In this document: piece after piece, positions 25,574 to 35,428 of the stretch
Layout of the letters: each line of letters opens with the position of its first letter
Numbering within the stretch: position 1 is the first letter of the stretch
NCBI GenBank assembly: GCA_903826405.1
Contig: CAIKEH010000051.1
Location: forward strand, 1 to 64,000
Length of the DNA stretch: 64,000 nt
Direction of reading: 5' to 3'
Source of the DNA: an uncultured bacterium
GTDB taxonomy: Bacteria > Bacteroidota > Bacteroidia > Chitinophagales > Chitinophagaceae
The notes under the pieces: model-generated
Seen by the model: only the letters and a program-made list of their open reading frames with translations
Database searches by the model: none
Told to the model about the DNA's origin: nothing
Translations under genes and position numbers: made by a program

Positions 25574-28500
25574 TCATTGGATCGGCTTATAATCCCTGAA
25601 CAAGCTAACCTTGGTTGATTCCACCTGCTGACGGTATTTCTGCCAGGCTCCATTAAAGAAATCATTGGTACGCTGAACAGATTGTTTGATGAGCCCTTCA
25701 GCACGGGATACAAGCATTTCTTCCTGTGCTCCCGGCATGATGGGCTTGGCATCGATATACTGTTTTGCGTTCTGCAACTCGCTCATCACGGTGACCTGTG
25801 GAACGCGTCCGTAACCCTGACCCTCGAGTTTTTTGCCGTTCATGGATTCACGGATGGTCTTGATGGAATCTTGCATCAACTTGGTCGATTTGCGCAGCGT
25901 ATCTGCCTCCTTACCTTCCACTTCTTTTAGTTGTGCATCGATCTTTTTCGTCACATCCTCAGCTTCGGTAAGCCTATCCATACTTTCGGTGAGTTTGTCC
26001 GAATTCAACCTCAGGCGGTCCTGCAGTTGTCGTTGTGCGGTGCGAACTGCCGTCCTGTCCCCCAGGCGTGGGTCGTCCTTCACGATTATCGTAGTTGAAT
26101 CCAGGTTGCCATTATAATCCAGGACGGCTTTATAGGCCCCGGGCAGTACGGCATAGCCACCGGTTTCAGGTTCGTCCGCCTTGGGTTTGGGCGTTCCGGG
26201 ATAACGCACACCTTTCTGCTCCATCCCCCAATATCCGCGATTGAATCCGGTATCGGCCTTCCACTTCAGTTGGCGTATCTGTTCATTTCTGTCGTTGAAG
26301 ATCCTTACGCTAATACTATCAGACCATTTTTTCTTTGCAGACGTATCCTTGTTGACGGCAGGATTGACGAAATAAGATAAGGATGCACCTTTTGGCTTAT
26401 TGGAAGCATCCCAAATGCCCCAAGTGCTCCATTCATATCCGGGAGCATTTCGATATTCTGCCTGAACGGCATCGGGAGCAGGGAATACGGTTATAGGTTT
26501 TTCCGGCACGGACCTGCTTGCGGCGACCTTGCGTAATGGTCGTATGTCATCCAGTATCCATAATGCACGACCAAAAGTGGCGATAGCCAGATCCGCCTCT
26601 CTGGGTTGTATGGCCAGATCGAAAGTGGATACCGATGGATAACCATTCTTCCATTGCTCGAATGTCGTACCGTTATCGAAGCTCACCCATAATCCTTGTT
26701 CGGTTCCCGCGAATACCAAGTTGGGCTCCGATGGGTCTTGAAGTACACAAAGCGCATAACCGTTCACTTTCTTTTCATCGAGCATGCGAGTCCATGTTTT
26801 ACCGTAATCAGTAGTGCGGAATACATAAGCTTTGAAATCACCCCTGCGATAGTCATTACAGACCACGAATGCTTCACCAGGATTGTAACGTGATGCCTGG
26901 ATCTGAGGGATCCATCCCCCAACGGGCATGCCGGGTATTTTCCCCCTGAAATTCGTCCATGTCCTGCCGCCGTCGCGGGTCAATTGAACATTACCATCGT
27001 CAGTGCCCACCCATAAAGTGCCTTTTTCCTTGAAGGAAGGGGCGATGGTGATGATCGTGCAATAGTTTTCCGCACCGGTGATGTCGAGGGAGAGTCCTCC
27101 GTTCTTCGATTGGTCGATCTTGGCGCTGTCATTGGTGGTGAGGTCAGGGGAGATGGTTTCCCAACTGGCACCTTTATTGGTGCTTTTCATCAGAAACTGG
27201 CTTCCGAAATAAATGGTGTTGCGATCGAAAGGATCTTGGGCAATGGCCGAGTTCCAGTTGAATCGGAGGATGGTCTTGATGTCTGGTGAGGGCGGTTGAA
27301 TATACCAACTCTGTCCGGTCTTCACATTGTATCTGCCTACCGAGCCTCCTTGGCTCATGGCATAGACCCAATTGGGATCGTCTGGGTCGGGCATGACATC
27401 AAATCCGTCGCCACTCCATACGGTTTCCCAATAATAATTCTTGATACCACCCTGCGTCCAGGTATATGCTGGTCCCCACCAGCTGCCATTGTCCTGCATG
27501 CCGCCCATGACGTGGTAAGGCATCTCGTCATCCACATTGATGTGGTAAAATTGGCCAACGGGAAGTTTCTCATCGAAGAGCCATGTCTTGCCCCCATCAC
27601 GGGTGATGCCGATTCCTCCGTCGTTGCCATCAGCGATATGGTTGCCATCTTTGGGGTTGATCCAGAAGGCATGATGGTCGGGGTGGATTCCATTGTAGGG
27701 GATGACGACGGAGAAGTTCTTGCCTCCATCCTCACTTACGGATATCATCTGATAAATGAGCCAGAGTTTATTGTCATTTTGTGGGTCACAGGCTATGTCC
27801 TGAAAGTAGAATGGTCTGTTGGTGACCCATTGTGCATCACTATTGACGAGGGTCCAGTTATACCCTCCGTCATCGCTGCGGTAAAGTCCGTTCTTCGTGG
27901 CTTCAATAAGCGCATAAACGCGTTTTGGATTGCTTTTGGACATGGCCAAACCGATCCTTCCGAAATCACCTTCAGGAAGGCCTTCGGTCTTGCCGAGTTT
28001 CTTCCAATTGGCACCTCCGTCCAATGTCATATACAAACCGCTGCCGGAGCCTCCGCTCTTGAAACTCCATGGTGTACGGCGATGTTGCCACATGGCCACG
28101 ATCAGCTTCTCAGGATTGGAAGGGTCCATGACCATGTCGGCCACACCGGAACTATCATTGGTATAGAGGATCTTGTTCCAGCTAGCACCACCATCGGTTG
28201 TTTTAAAGACACCCCTTTCCTGATGGGAGGCATATGGGTTGCCGATTGCGCCTGCATAAACGGTGTTCGGATGTTCCGGGTCTATGAGCAGGCGATGGAT
28301 GTTCCGGGTCTTCTCCAATCCCATGCGTTTCCAGGTTTTTCCAGCGTCGATGGATTTGAATACTCCTTCGCCCAGATTAAGTGAATTTCTGGGATTACCC
28401 TCACCTGTACCTGCCCAAACTACGTTGGAGTGATTCTGCTGGATGGCTATTGAGCCTATATTCAGCAATGGTTGCTCATCGAATACGGGTGACCATGCTG

Positions 28501-28741
28501 CTCCACCATTCGTGGTCTTCCACACTCCGCCCGAAGCTGCTCCCACATACAAAGTATTGGGGTCATCACCGACGCCAGCGATTGTCGTGATCCGTCCGCT
28601 CATTCCTGCGGGTCCGATGCAGCGGGGAGTCCAATTCTTGAACTGACCGAGTTTGGATTTGGGCTGTCCAAAGGTGATCACGGTGAGTATCAGAAACCAG
28701 GAAGTCAAAGAGATATTCCTGAAAGTGGAATGAATCTTCAT
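25574..28741 (-). CDS. Secreted VPS10/BNR-repeat (sortilin-like) protein
   Basis: A 1055-residue exported protein with an N-terminal hydrophobic signal (NISLTSWFLILTVITFGQ). The first 700 or so residues are a chain of Asp-box/BNR repeats: repeated S-x-D-x-G-x-T-W, such as KSIDAGKTWKRM, KTTDGGASWNKI and YRSDDGGYNWTL, which make a beta-propeller like that of sortilin or xyloglucanase. About 800-960 is a FlgD-like/linker region and the end is helical with many charged residues. Proteins of this type are often annotated as glycosyl hydrolases, but active-site residues cannot be assigned. Possible roles are binding or hydrolysis of extracellular polymers. It is transcribed alone. Confidence 0.75.
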   Translation of the reverse strand: MKIHSTFRNISLTSWFLILTVITFGQPKSKLGQFKNWTPRCIGPAGMSGRITTIAGVGDDPNTLYVGAASGGVWKTTNGGAAWSPVFDEQPLLNIGSIAIQQNHSNVVWAGTGEGNPRNSLNLGEGVFKSIDAGKTWKRMGLEKTRNIHRLLIDPEHPNTVYAGAIGNPYASHQERGVFKTTDGGASWNKILYTNDSSGVADMVMDPSNPEKLIVAMWQHRRTPWSFKSGGSGSGLYMTLDGGANWKKLGKTEGLPEGDFGRIGLAMSKSNPKRVYALIEATKNGLYRSDDGGYNWTLVNSDAQWVTNRPFYFQDIACDPQNDNKLWLIYQMISVSEDGGKNFSVVIPYNGIHPDHHAFWINPKDGNHIADGNDGGIGITRDGGKTWLFDEKLPVGQFYHINVDDEMPYHVMGGMQDNGSWWGPAYTWTQGGIKNYYWETVWSGDGFDVMPDPDDPNWVYAMSQGGSVGRYNVKTGQSWYIQPPSPDIKTILRFNWNSAIAQDPFDRNTIYFGSQFLMKSTNKGASWETISPDLTTNDSAKIDQSKNGGLSLDITGAENYCTIITIAPSFKEKGTLWVGTDDGNVQLTRDGGRTWTNFRGKIPGMPVGGWIPQIQASRYNPGEAFVVCNDYRRGDFKAYVFRTTDYGKTWTRMLDEKKVNGYALCVLQDPSEPNLVFAGTEQGLWVSFDNGTTFEQWKNGYPSVSTFDLAIQPREADLAIATFGRALWILDDIRPLRKVAASRSVPEKPITVFPAPDAVQAEYRNAPGYEWSTWGIWDASNKPKGASLSYFVNPAVNKDTSAKKKWSDSISVRIFNDRNEQIRQLKWKADTGFNRGYWGMEQKGVRYPGTPKPKADEPETGGYAVLPGAYKAVLDYNGNLDSTTIIVKDDPRLGDRTAVRTAQRQLQDRLRLNSDKLTESMDRLTEAEDVTKKIDAQLKEVEGKEADTLRKSTKLMQDSIKTIRESMNGKKLEGQGYGRVPQVTVMSELQNAKQYIDAKPIMPGAQEEMLVSRAEGLIKQSVQRTNDFFNGAWQKYRQQVESTKVSLFRDYKPIQ

Positions 28742-28923
28742 GGAAAAATGTATTGAAATGGAAATTTATGCAGAATACCTCGGATGGAAAATACTTTTCC
28801 TTTGAATCCAGGGTGTCTGTTCTGTCTTTGCACGGTCCGAATGGGAAGAATTACAGCTTTTCGTAAAGCAAGATTTTTGGAATGTGCTAAAGCTTCGATC
28901 TTGTCACTGCTGTGTGCAATAAA

Positions 28924-28951
28924 AAATACCGCCATATGGGGAGCGGTATTT
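28924..28951 (-). terminator. Intrinsic terminator of msrB
   Basis: AAATACCGC pairs with GCGGTATTT (9 bp) and is followed on the minus strand by TTTTTT. It lies 25 nt after the msrB stop codon. Confidence 0.8.
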
Positions 28952-28975
28952 CTTTGAGATAGAGGTTGAGCGATT

Positions 28976-29557
28976 TCAACTTCCTTTTTTCGATTCATAT
29001 GTTTTCTGGGCGTCCTTTGCTTTTTCGAAGTCAAGGATAACTCCGTTGATGCAATAGCGTAAACCTGTTGGCGGTGGGCCATCATCGAAAACATGTCCCA
29101 GATGGGATTTGCAACGTCCGCATTCCACCTCTGTTCTTTCCATGCCGAAGCTGCGGTCCTTCAGGTAGATGATGCTGGTTTTGCTGATCGGCTCGTAAAA
29201 ACTAGGCCATCCGCATCCACTTTCGAATTTGGTATCACTCCTGAAAAGTGCGTTACCGCAGGCTGCACAATAATAGGTGCCCGCCTCGCTGAATTTTTCA
29301 AATTTGCTGCTCCATGGTCTTTCAGTGCCCTTCATCCTGGCGATCTGATAGACTTCCGGGGATAAAACCTTCTTCCATTCTTCCTCGGGCATGCTCACTT
29401 TTTCGCTGTCCGTTCTCGAATAGGCAGGGTTGTTCTTGTCTACTGGCATATGTGTATCCTCCTTTTTCTGTGCAGGCTGTGCGTATCCACAATGGATACC
29501 CGTGGTGGCCATCAGATATATGGCCAAGATGGCTGTTCTCATGTTTCGTGTGTGCAT
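28976..29557 (-). CDS. msrB: Peptide-methionine (R)-S-oxide reductase MsrB, exported
   Basis: A 193-residue MsrB that reduces methionine-R-sulfoxide in proteins. A signal-like N-terminus (MRTAILAIYLMATTGIHCGYAQ) suggests it acts in the periplasm. The catalytic region GLRYCINGVILDF holds the active Cys. The zinc-binding cysteine pairs are CAAC and CGRC, and CGWPSFYEP is also conserved. The reading frame starts at 29557, but a second ATG (29542) gives a neater signal peptide. A full -7 promoter box lies just upstream, and a terminator follows. Confidence 0.9.
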   Translation of the reverse strand: MHTRNMRTAILAIYLMATTGIHCGYAQPAQKKEDTHMPVDKNNPAYSRTDSEKVSMPEEEWKKVLSPEVYQIARMKGTERPWSSKFEKFSEAGTYYCAACGNALFRSDTKFESGCGWPSFYEPISKTSIIYLKDRSFGMERTEVECGRCKSHLGHVFDDGPPPTGLRYCINGVILDFEKAKDAQKTYESKKGS

Positions 29558-29571
29558 GGTTGTTTATACAA

Positions 29572-29579
29572 CAAAGGTA
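29572..29579 (-). promoter_or_regulatory. -7 box of msrB
   Basis: TACCTTTG on the minus strand, 15 nt before the upstream ATG at 29557 and 30 nt before the second ATG at 29542. No clear -33 box. Confidence 0.45.
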
Positions 29580-29658
29580 ACCCCCAATGGTTTTAAGACC
29601 TCGTGCTGGAAGATCAATTGAATTTGCAGGGAATGTTTTTAACATTCCTTTTTTCCCC

Positions 29659-29666
29659 TATATTTG
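29659..29666 (+). promoter_or_regulatory. -7 box of adk
   Basis: TATATTTG on the plus strand matches TAnnTTTG fully. TTTT at 29636-29639 lies 19 nt upstream in the -33 position. The box sits inside the longest possible open frame of adk and supports the ATG at 29696. Confidence 0.6.
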
Positions 29667-29695
29667 AAAGGCACCATTCCGTAAAGGCACTTAAT

Positions 29696-30283
29696 ATGTT
29701 CAATATCATCTTATTCGGCCCGCCGGGCAGCGGCAAGGGCACACAATCCGAGAAGCTCATCGACCGGTATGGGTTCAAGCATCTGTCCACGGGAGACCTG
29801 CTACGCAGTGAGATCGCTAACAAGACCCCACTCGGACTGGAGGCCAAAAGCCTGATGGACAAGGGGCAACTTGTCCCCGATGAGGTCGTCATCGGAATGA
29901 TCGATTCCGCATTGGATGCCAACCCCGGCGTGAATGGGTTCCTCTTCGACGGCTTTCCTCGAACCACTGCGCAGGCCGAGGCATTGGATAAATTACTTTC
30001 ACTCAAAAAAAGTGAGATAGGGGTGGTTGTAGCCCTTCAGGTTCCTGAAGAAGAACTGATCAGCCGCATGTTGAATCGCGCCAAAACCTCCGGCAGGAGC
30101 GATGATGCAGATGAGCAGGTTCAACGGAATCGGCTTTCCGTATACACTCGGGACACACTTCCCGTCGCAGATCATTATCGTACGTACGGAAAAGTCGAGG
30201 AAGTGGTGGGTTTGGGCTCTATCGAAGACATCTTCGGGCGACTTACAGCCGTGATCGATAGCAAGAAAGGGGCCCCCGCCTGA
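29696..30283 (+). CDS. adk: Adenylate kinase
   Basis: A 195-residue adenylate kinase (ATP + AMP to 2 ADP). The P-loop GPPGSGKGTQ begins at residue 8. The AMP-binding core has HLSTGDLLR and FDGFPRT, and RMLNRAKTSGRSDD marks a short LID region. The short LID makes this a compact form without the zinc-type insert. The reading frame continues upstream to 29603, but a promoter box lies in that extension, so the ATG at 29696 is used. Confidence 0.96.
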   Translation: MFNIILFGPPGSGKGTQSEKLIDRYGFKHLSTGDLLRSEIANKTPLGLEAKSLMDKGQLVPDEVVIGMIDSALDANPGVNGFLFDGFPRTTAQAEALDKLLSLKKSEIGVVVALQVPEEELISRMLNRAKTSGRSDDADEQVQRNRLSVYTRDTLPVADHYRTYGKVEEVVGLGSIEDIFGRLTAVIDSKKGAPA

Positions 30284-30621
30284 TCATTCCACGCAGCTTC
30301 TTTTTTCCCGCCATCCTGCATTTTCACCGGTGCACATGCATCTTTCTTTTATGGTAAAGGATCTGCTTTTAGGGATGACTAGATGTCGTTTTACTATTTG
30401 ATAAGTAACTATGATGGGTAGCCGAAATGTAAAAATCCATCGTCCGGAATTTTGGGGGAATGTTGAATTTCCCCATACTCATTCAAGCAGAAATGGTACG
30501 CTGGCCCGATTTTAGGACTTATGCCTGTGTTCGTACAATTCCCTGTCCATCAGTTGGATCCGGACAAAGTTCATCCGTGTCGGAGGTTGAGGAATTGTAT
30601 GTAAATTGCATGATGCCATCG
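30284..30621. other. Intergenic region between adk and the DUF2490 gene
   Basis: About 340 nt. I see no confident gene, tRNA or strong hairpin. A weak inverted repeat with GGGGGAA and TTTCCCC lies around 30450-30475. The upstream frame of the next gene covers part of it but lacks a plausible start. Confidence 0.4.
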
Positions 30622-31416
30622 ATGCGGAAAACGCTTCTATTTTTTTGTACTTTCCTGACATGGCTTTTGATTTCCTTCGGGACTTGTTCGGCCCAGACAA
30701 ACGTGGACAAGAGCACCAAGCATTATTCAGATTTCTGGGGCGGTTTTCAGTTCGACCTTCGTCTTAGTCGCCGTTGGGGTCTCATAGGTGAAGGGGAGTT
30801 GCGCAGGAAGGATTTCATGGCAGAACCCAATGTCTACCTGGCTGATGTCGGCGCGCAATACCACTTTTTCAAGGGGTTGAATGCCCATTTCGCGATCGGA
30901 AAGCAATGGTCCATGTACCATGAGAATGCCAGTTGGTTGAGCGTGAATGCTAAATTCATGCAGGTCCAGGTGGTCTACCAGCAATTTGCAGGAAGATTCA
31001 AGTTCCGGGAGCGTGTCAGGAATGAATTTCGATGGCTGGACAGAAGATCAGGAGACCCAACTCCGGGGAAGGAATTCCATGATCGTATCCGCTTGCTGGC
31101 CGGAATGGAAGTTCAGGTGTTCAACAATAAGATGCTTCCGGGGCTGTACATCTATGATGAATTTCTGGCTGAGACGATCAATGGTCTGTCTCATCCCGCT
31201 TTCAACCAGAACAGGGTTTATATGGGTATCCGCCAGCAGATCACCAAGACGTTAAAAGCGGATCTGGGTTATATGAATGTTTTTCTGAAGGCAGGGAAGC
31301 CGCCGGTCACAGAGTTACATGATGTACTTCGTGTGGTACTTTCCTGGTCACCTGATCCCTTTCGCAAACATGACAGCAAGCATGTGTCCGATCACCCTGC
31401 TTCCGATACCAACTGA
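30622..31416 (+). CDS. DUF2490 outer-membrane protein
   Basis: A 264-residue protein with a signal peptide (MRKTLLFFCTFLTWLLISFGTCSAQ) and a DUF2490 beta-barrel. Alternating aromatic strands include DFWGGFQFDLRLSRRWGLIGEGELRRKDF, RFKFRERVRNEFRW and the end RVVLSWSPDPF. DUF2490 proteins are thought to be outer-membrane barrels of unknown role. ATGs at 30610, 30613 and 30622 are close together, and the signal peptide is best served by 30622. It is monocistronic, convergent with the carbonic anhydrase gene. Confidence 0.72.
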   Translation: MRKTLLFFCTFLTWLLISFGTCSAQTNVDKSTKHYSDFWGGFQFDLRLSRRWGLIGEGELRRKDFMAEPNVYLADVGAQYHFFKGLNAHFAIGKQWSMYHENASWLSVNAKFMQVQVVYQQFAGRFKFRERVRNEFRWLDRRSGDPTPGKEFHDRIRLLAGMEVQVFNNKMLPGLYIYDEFLAETINGLSHPAFNQNRVYMGIRQQITKTLKADLGYMNVFLKAGKPPVTELHDVLRVVLSWSPDPFRKHDSKHVSDHPASDTN

Positions 31417-31436
31417 TCGTAAAGAACCATTCACAA

Positions 31437-32069
31437 TCAGAGGTCATCAAATTCATAGATGGGGTCTATATGCGTCCTGGACGACAGTTCGAATACGGGT
31501 TTGATGATGCCGTTGTCCAGCCCATATACCCATCCGTGCAGATCCGGACGGTTTTCGTGTTTCCATGCTTTTTGAATGATGGAAGTCTTGGCGAGGTTCA
31601 TCACCTGCTCTTGTACGTTGAGTTCCGTCAACCTGTCTGCCTGATCTCTGGGGTCCTTGATGGAGTCAATCTCCTCACGATGGATACGGTGGACATCCTT
31701 GATGTTCCGCAACCATTTGTTGATGATGCCGAAAGAGTGATTGGTAAGTGCCGCATTGATGCCTCCGCAGCCATAGTGTCCGCAGACGATGATGTGTTTT
31801 ACTTGCAGTATCTCGACCGAGTATTGTAATACGGCAAGCAGGTTGAGGTCGGTGTGTACGACCATGTTGGCCACATTGCGATGTACGAAGATCTCTCCGG
31901 GTTGGGTTCCGGTGATCTCATTTGCCGGAACACGACTGTCACTACAACCGATCCAGAGGAACTCCGGTTGTTGCAGGTCCTTGAGGCGGGTGAAAAAATG
32001 GGGGTCCTTATCCACCTGGCTGTTCGCCCAAGCCTTGTTCGCTTCAAGAAGTTTTTCGTATGATCTCAT
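31437..32069 (-). CDS. Beta-class carbonic anhydrase
   Basis: A 210-residue beta-carbonic anhydrase that interconverts CO2 and bicarbonate. The zinc ligands C42, H98 and C101 and the dyad D44-R46 are visible in CSDSR and HYGCGG. Length and motif spacing fit the Can type. It follows fabG by 36 nt and may be in the same transcript, supplying bicarbonate for carboxylations such as that in fatty-acid synthesis. Confidence 0.93.
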   Translation of the reverse strand: MRSYEKLLEANKAWANSQVDKDPHFFTRLKDLQQPEFLWIGCSDSRVPANEITGTQPGEIFVHRNVANMVVHTDLNLLAVLQYSVEILQVKHIIVCGHYGCGGINAALTNHSFGIINKWLRNIKDVHRIHREEIDSIKDPRDQADRLTELNVQEQVMNLAKTSIIQKAWKHENRPDLHGWVYGLDNGIIKPVFELSSRTHIDPIYEFDDL

Positions 32070-32105
32070 GCGATGAAGGTCTTTGGTGTTTGGGTCAATC
32101 TTGTG

Positions 32106-32861
32106 TCAAATGTTCAATCCACCGCAGGTGCTGATCACTTGCCCTGTGATATATGAACTCAGGTCGGAAGCCAGGAACAGGGTGGTATTGCCTACCTCTT
32201 CCGCCGACCCGAAACGTCCAAGCGGTATTTTTTCCAAGAACGTTTTGGCGGCTTCTCCTTCTTTAAGGTAATGGGTCATATCTGTTTCGATGAAACCCGG
32301 GGCGATGGCGTTGCATCTTACATTCCTGCTGCCCAGTTCCATCGCCACCGATCTGGTAAGCCCGATGATCCCGGCTTTGCTGGCGGCATAACTGGCCTGG
32401 CCTGCATTCCCGCGGATACCAACGATGGAACTCATATTGATGATGGATCCTTTTCTGGCCTTCATCATGGGTCGGATGACCTGCTTGGTCATGTTGAACA
32501 CACTTTTAAGATTCACATTCATCACTTCATCCCATTGATCCGGAGTAAGCCTGAGCAGCAGGTTGTCCTTGGAAATGCCGGCATTGTTGACGCATATGTC
32601 CACGGTTCCGAATTTCCCCACCACTTCATTCACGAATTGTTCGCATTGCGCAAAATCACCCGCGTTGCTCTTCCATGCCTTTGCCTGAACACCAAGTGCC
32701 GTCAGACGGGATTCAAGAGCTGCGGCTTTTTCTGCACTGCTGTCACTGACATAAGTGAATGCGATATGGGCACCATGTTCAGCCAGTTTGAGTGCGATGC
32801 CTTCGCCAATGCCTCTGGCTGCACCGGTGACGATGGCCACCTTGTTCTCCAGTAATTTCAT
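32106..32861 (-). CDS. fabG: 3-oxoacyl-[ACP] reductase FabG
   Basis: A 251-residue short-chain dehydrogenase. It has the NADP-binding TGAARGIGEG at residues 12-21, NNAG, and the catalytic Ser-Tyr-Lys in MSSIVGIRGNAGQASYAASKAG. It ends in the FabG pattern ITGQVISTCGGLNI. FabG reduces 3-oxoacyl-ACP in each elongation cycle of fatty-acid synthesis. The frame extends to 32915, but the ATG at 32861 is the family start. A TACTTTCG box upstream resembles a -7 element. It lies between GH3 and the carbonic anhydrase gene. Confidence 0.92.
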   Translation of the reverse strand: MKLLENKVAIVTGAARGIGEGIALKLAEHGAHIAFTYVSDSSAEKAAALESRLTALGVQAKAWKSNAGDFAQCEQFVNEVVGKFGTVDICVNNAGISKDNLLLRLTPDQWDEVMNVNLKSVFNMTKQVIRPMMKARKGSIINMSSIVGIRGNAGQASYAASKAGIIGLTRSVAMELGSRNVRCNAIAPGFIETDMTHYLKEGEAAKTFLEKIPLGRFGSAEEVGNTTLFLASDLSSYITGQVISTCGGLNI

Positions 32862-32914
32862 GATGATGGATTGATGCGCGAAAGTAACAAGAAATGGACG
32901 GACGGGGAAAAGCA

Positions 32915-34447
32915 TTATACCCTGCCTTGCCTTTCTTTTTCGTTCAGTATGAGCCTGATCTCTTCGATGATCTTCCTGTCGTTACTTAATCTCGGCACCT
33001 TGTGCTGTCCACCCAGTTTATCCTTCTTGCGCAACCATTCATGGAAAATACCTTTGGGCAGGGCAATAATACGTGGGGGTAGCATGGCAATGTCCTTATG
33101 CCTTTTGGCTTCGTAATCGCTGTTGACTGATTTCAATGCGTTGTCCAATTCATATTGGAAATGTTCCAGATCTGGCGGCGCTGTACTGAATTCGATCATC
33201 CATTCGTGCCCGCCTTTTCCTGCATCGCTGAAATAGATGGGGGCTGCCGTATAATCCTGTACCACGGCACCAGTTTGTTCACAGGCCTGGGCAATGGCGT
33301 GTTCGGCGTTATCTATGATCAACTCTTCTCCAAAGGCATTGATGAAATGCTTCAGTCGACCACTTACTTTTATTCTATAAGGCATCAGACTGGTGAACTG
33401 AACGGTATCCCCCAGTAAATAGCGCCATAGTCCGCCATTGGTACTGATGACCGGAGCGTAGTTACGGCCAATCTCCACATCCGTCAGTCCGACTGTCTGT
33501 GGGTCGGGCTTGCCATATTCGGAGACGGGCATGAATTCCATGAAGATGCCATGGTCGGTGAACAGGAGCATACTGTCGTCGTCGGGCCGATCCTGTACGG
33601 CAAAGAAACCTTCGGAGGCGTTGTACAGGTCCATATAACGGATATCTTTCCCGATGATCTTGTTGAATTGGTCACGATAAGGCACGAAGGATACGCCTCC
33701 ATGGATGTATAATTCCAGATTGGGCCAGACTTCGGACATGTTCCGTTTGCCGGTGAGTTCCAGAATGCGACGAAATAGAACGAGTGTCCAGGTAGGCACT
33801 CCGGAAATGGAAGTTACATTCTCCTGAATCGTGCTTAATGCCAGTTTCTCGATCTTGGTCCCCCATTCGTCCAACAGGGCGATACTGAGGTCTGGAGTTC
33901 TGATCCAGTGGCTCCAGAAAGGCTGGTTCTGCATCAGTACTGCGCTGAGGTCGCCATAATGGTTCTCGTTGTTGAGGTGAAGGATGTTGTGGCTTCCCCC
34001 GATGACCAGTCCCTTGCCCGTGAGCAGGTCCGAGTCCGGATGGTGCTGATAATACAAGGTCAGGACGTCTTTTGCTGCTTTGAAGTGGCAGTCCTCCAGA
34101 CTTTCGGAACTGATGGGGATGAACTTGCTTTTTTCAGAAGTGGTACCACTGCTTTTGGCGAACCAACTGATGGGCGTATTCCAGAGGATGTTCTGTTCGC
34201 CTTTCATGATCCGCTCGATCCAAGGTTTGAGATCATCGTATTCGTGTATGGGAACCGCCTGCTTGAAGGCCTTGACGGAGAAAAGGCGGGAGAATCCATA
34301 CTGGCGTCCGAATTCGGTGTATTGCGCCGATGTCACCAGATCCTGCAATACCTCGCGTTGTGCAGCAACAGGGTTCTGCATCCAAGCCTCGATGCGCCAC
34401 ATGCGCAACCGGGCCAGTCTGGAAATGGTGGGACTAAGCAGTTTCAT
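32915..34447 (-). CDS. GH3-family acyl acid-amido synthetase-like protein
   Basis: A 510-residue bacterial GH3 homologue. It has the adenylate-forming signature SSGTTSEKSKFIPIS near residue 95, a middle motif GGVSFVPYRDQFNKIIG, and the C-terminal lid region with LKHFINAFGEELIIDNAEHAI. Plant GH3 enzymes join amino acids to auxin or jasmonate via an acyl-adenylate; bacterial members are largely uncharacterised and may ligate another acid. The reading frame begins with MKLLSPTISRLARLRMWRIEAWMQNPVAAQREVL, which fits the family. It lies 53 nt downstream of lptB. Confidence 0.85.
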   Translation of the reverse strand: MKLLSPTISRLARLRMWRIEAWMQNPVAAQREVLQDLVTSAQYTEFGRQYGFSRLFSVKAFKQAVPIHEYDDLKPWIERIMKGEQNILWNTPISWFAKSSGTTSEKSKFIPISSESLEDCHFKAAKDVLTLYYQHHPDSDLLTGKGLVIGGSHNILHLNNENHYGDLSAVLMQNQPFWSHWIRTPDLSIALLDEWGTKIEKLALSTIQENVTSISGVPTWTLVLFRRILELTGKRNMSEVWPNLELYIHGGVSFVPYRDQFNKIIGKDIRYMDLYNASEGFFAVQDRPDDDSMLLFTDHGIFMEFMPVSEYGKPDPQTVGLTDVEIGRNYAPVISTNGGLWRYLLGDTVQFTSLMPYRIKVSGRLKHFINAFGEELIIDNAEHAIAQACEQTGAVVQDYTAAPIYFSDAGKGGHEWMIEFSTAPPDLEHFQYELDNALKSVNSDYEAKRHKDIAMLPPRIIALPKGIFHEWLRKKDKLGGQHKVPRLSNDRKIIEEIRLILNEKERQGRV

Positions 34448-34500
34448 TCCCTGAAAAATAAGGAATCCCCTTTACATGGCACATTTTGTGTGCCGGGTGA

Positions 34501-35280
34501 TCATTCCAGGCCCAAAGACTCATTTCGGGCTTCCTCGTGGAGGTAGTCTTTCCGTTTGAGTTCGAAGTTCCGTCCGAGATAATATTCCCGTACCTGTTCG
34601 TCCTCTGCCAGTTCTTCTGCACTGCCATGCTTGAATATCTTCCCTTCGATCAACAGGTATGCCCTGTCACAGATGGAAAGGGTCTCGTTGACATTATGAT
34701 CGGTGATCAGGATGCCTATGTTCTTGTATTTCAGACGGGCAACGACGGTCTGGATATCCTCCACAGCGATGGGATCCACTCCGGCGAAAGGTTCATCAAG
34801 GAGAATGAACTTGGGGTCTACGGCCAGCGCACGTGCGATCTCCGTACGGCGACGCTCCCCGCCGCTCAAGGAGTCGCCATTGTTTTTACGAACGTGGGTT
34901 AGCCGGAACTCAGACAACAGTTCCTCCAGTTTATTTTTTTGTTCTGTACGGCTCAGTTCAGTCATCTCCAGAACAGCGGCGATATTGTCCTCCACGCTCA
35001 GCTTGCGGAATACGGAGGCTTCCTGCGGAAGATATCCGATACCCATCTGCGCGCGTTTGTACATGGGCAGGTTGGTGATGTCGAGTTCGTTCAGAAAGAC
35101 TTTCCCCTCATCCGGCTTGATGAGCCCAACCACCATATAGAATGTGGTCGTCTTCCCAGCTCCATTGGGCCCCAGCAATCCCACGATCTCACCTTGCTTC
35201 ACTTCGATGGAAACATGGTTGACGACCTTTCGGTTACGGTACTGTTTGAGCAGGTCCTTGGTATGTATGATCTGTTCCAA
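34501..35280 (-). CDS. lptB: LPS transport ATP-binding protein LptB
   Basis: A 259-residue ABC ATPase that powers transfer of lipopolysaccharide to the outer membrane together with LptF and LptG. Walker A is GPNGAGKTT near residue 38, the signature is [10 protein letters not shown], Walker B is [13 protein letters not shown], and the switch His lies in [10 protein letters not shown]. Characteristic for LptB is the [30 protein letters not shown]-like segment. The start is a TTG at 35280, preceded by GGGAG. A consensus promoter box follows the same arrangement. Confidence 0.93.
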   Translation of the reverse strand: MEQIIHTKDLLKQYRNRKVVNHVSIEVKQGEIVGLLGPNGAGKTTTFYMVVGLIKPDEGKVFLNELDITNLPMYKRAQMGIGYLPQEASVFRKLSVEDNIAAVLEMTELSRTEQKNKLEELLSEFRLTHVRKNNGDSLSGGERRRTEIARALAVDPKFILLDEPFAGVDPIAVEDIQTVVARLKYKNIGILITDHNVNETLSICDRAYLLIEGKIFKHGSAEELAEDEQVREYYLGRNFELKRKDYLHEEARNESLGLE

Positions 35281-35313
35281 ATCGATTCACTCCCGGATTA
35301 TCATGGGGATGTG

Positions 35314-35321
35314 CAAATATA
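35314..35321 (-). promoter_or_regulatory. -7 box of lptB
   Basis: TATATTTG on the minus strand, a full TAnnTTTG match 34 nt before the TTG start. The -33 position is not well matched. Confidence 0.45.
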
Positions 35322-35428
35322 GTCCAAACCGGACAGGCTCTACATGCCCTTAGTCGCTTTAATAGATTTGTCCACTCCGCCTTTCTTGCCTTATTTTGCA
35401 GGCGTTTGCAAGATTAGGAACTGTCAAC

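Noticed and set aside
27296-28384. 362-codon plus-strand frame within the VPS10/BNR gene
   Set aside because: It lies antisense to a well supported gene, and its composition reflects the codon pattern of that gene.
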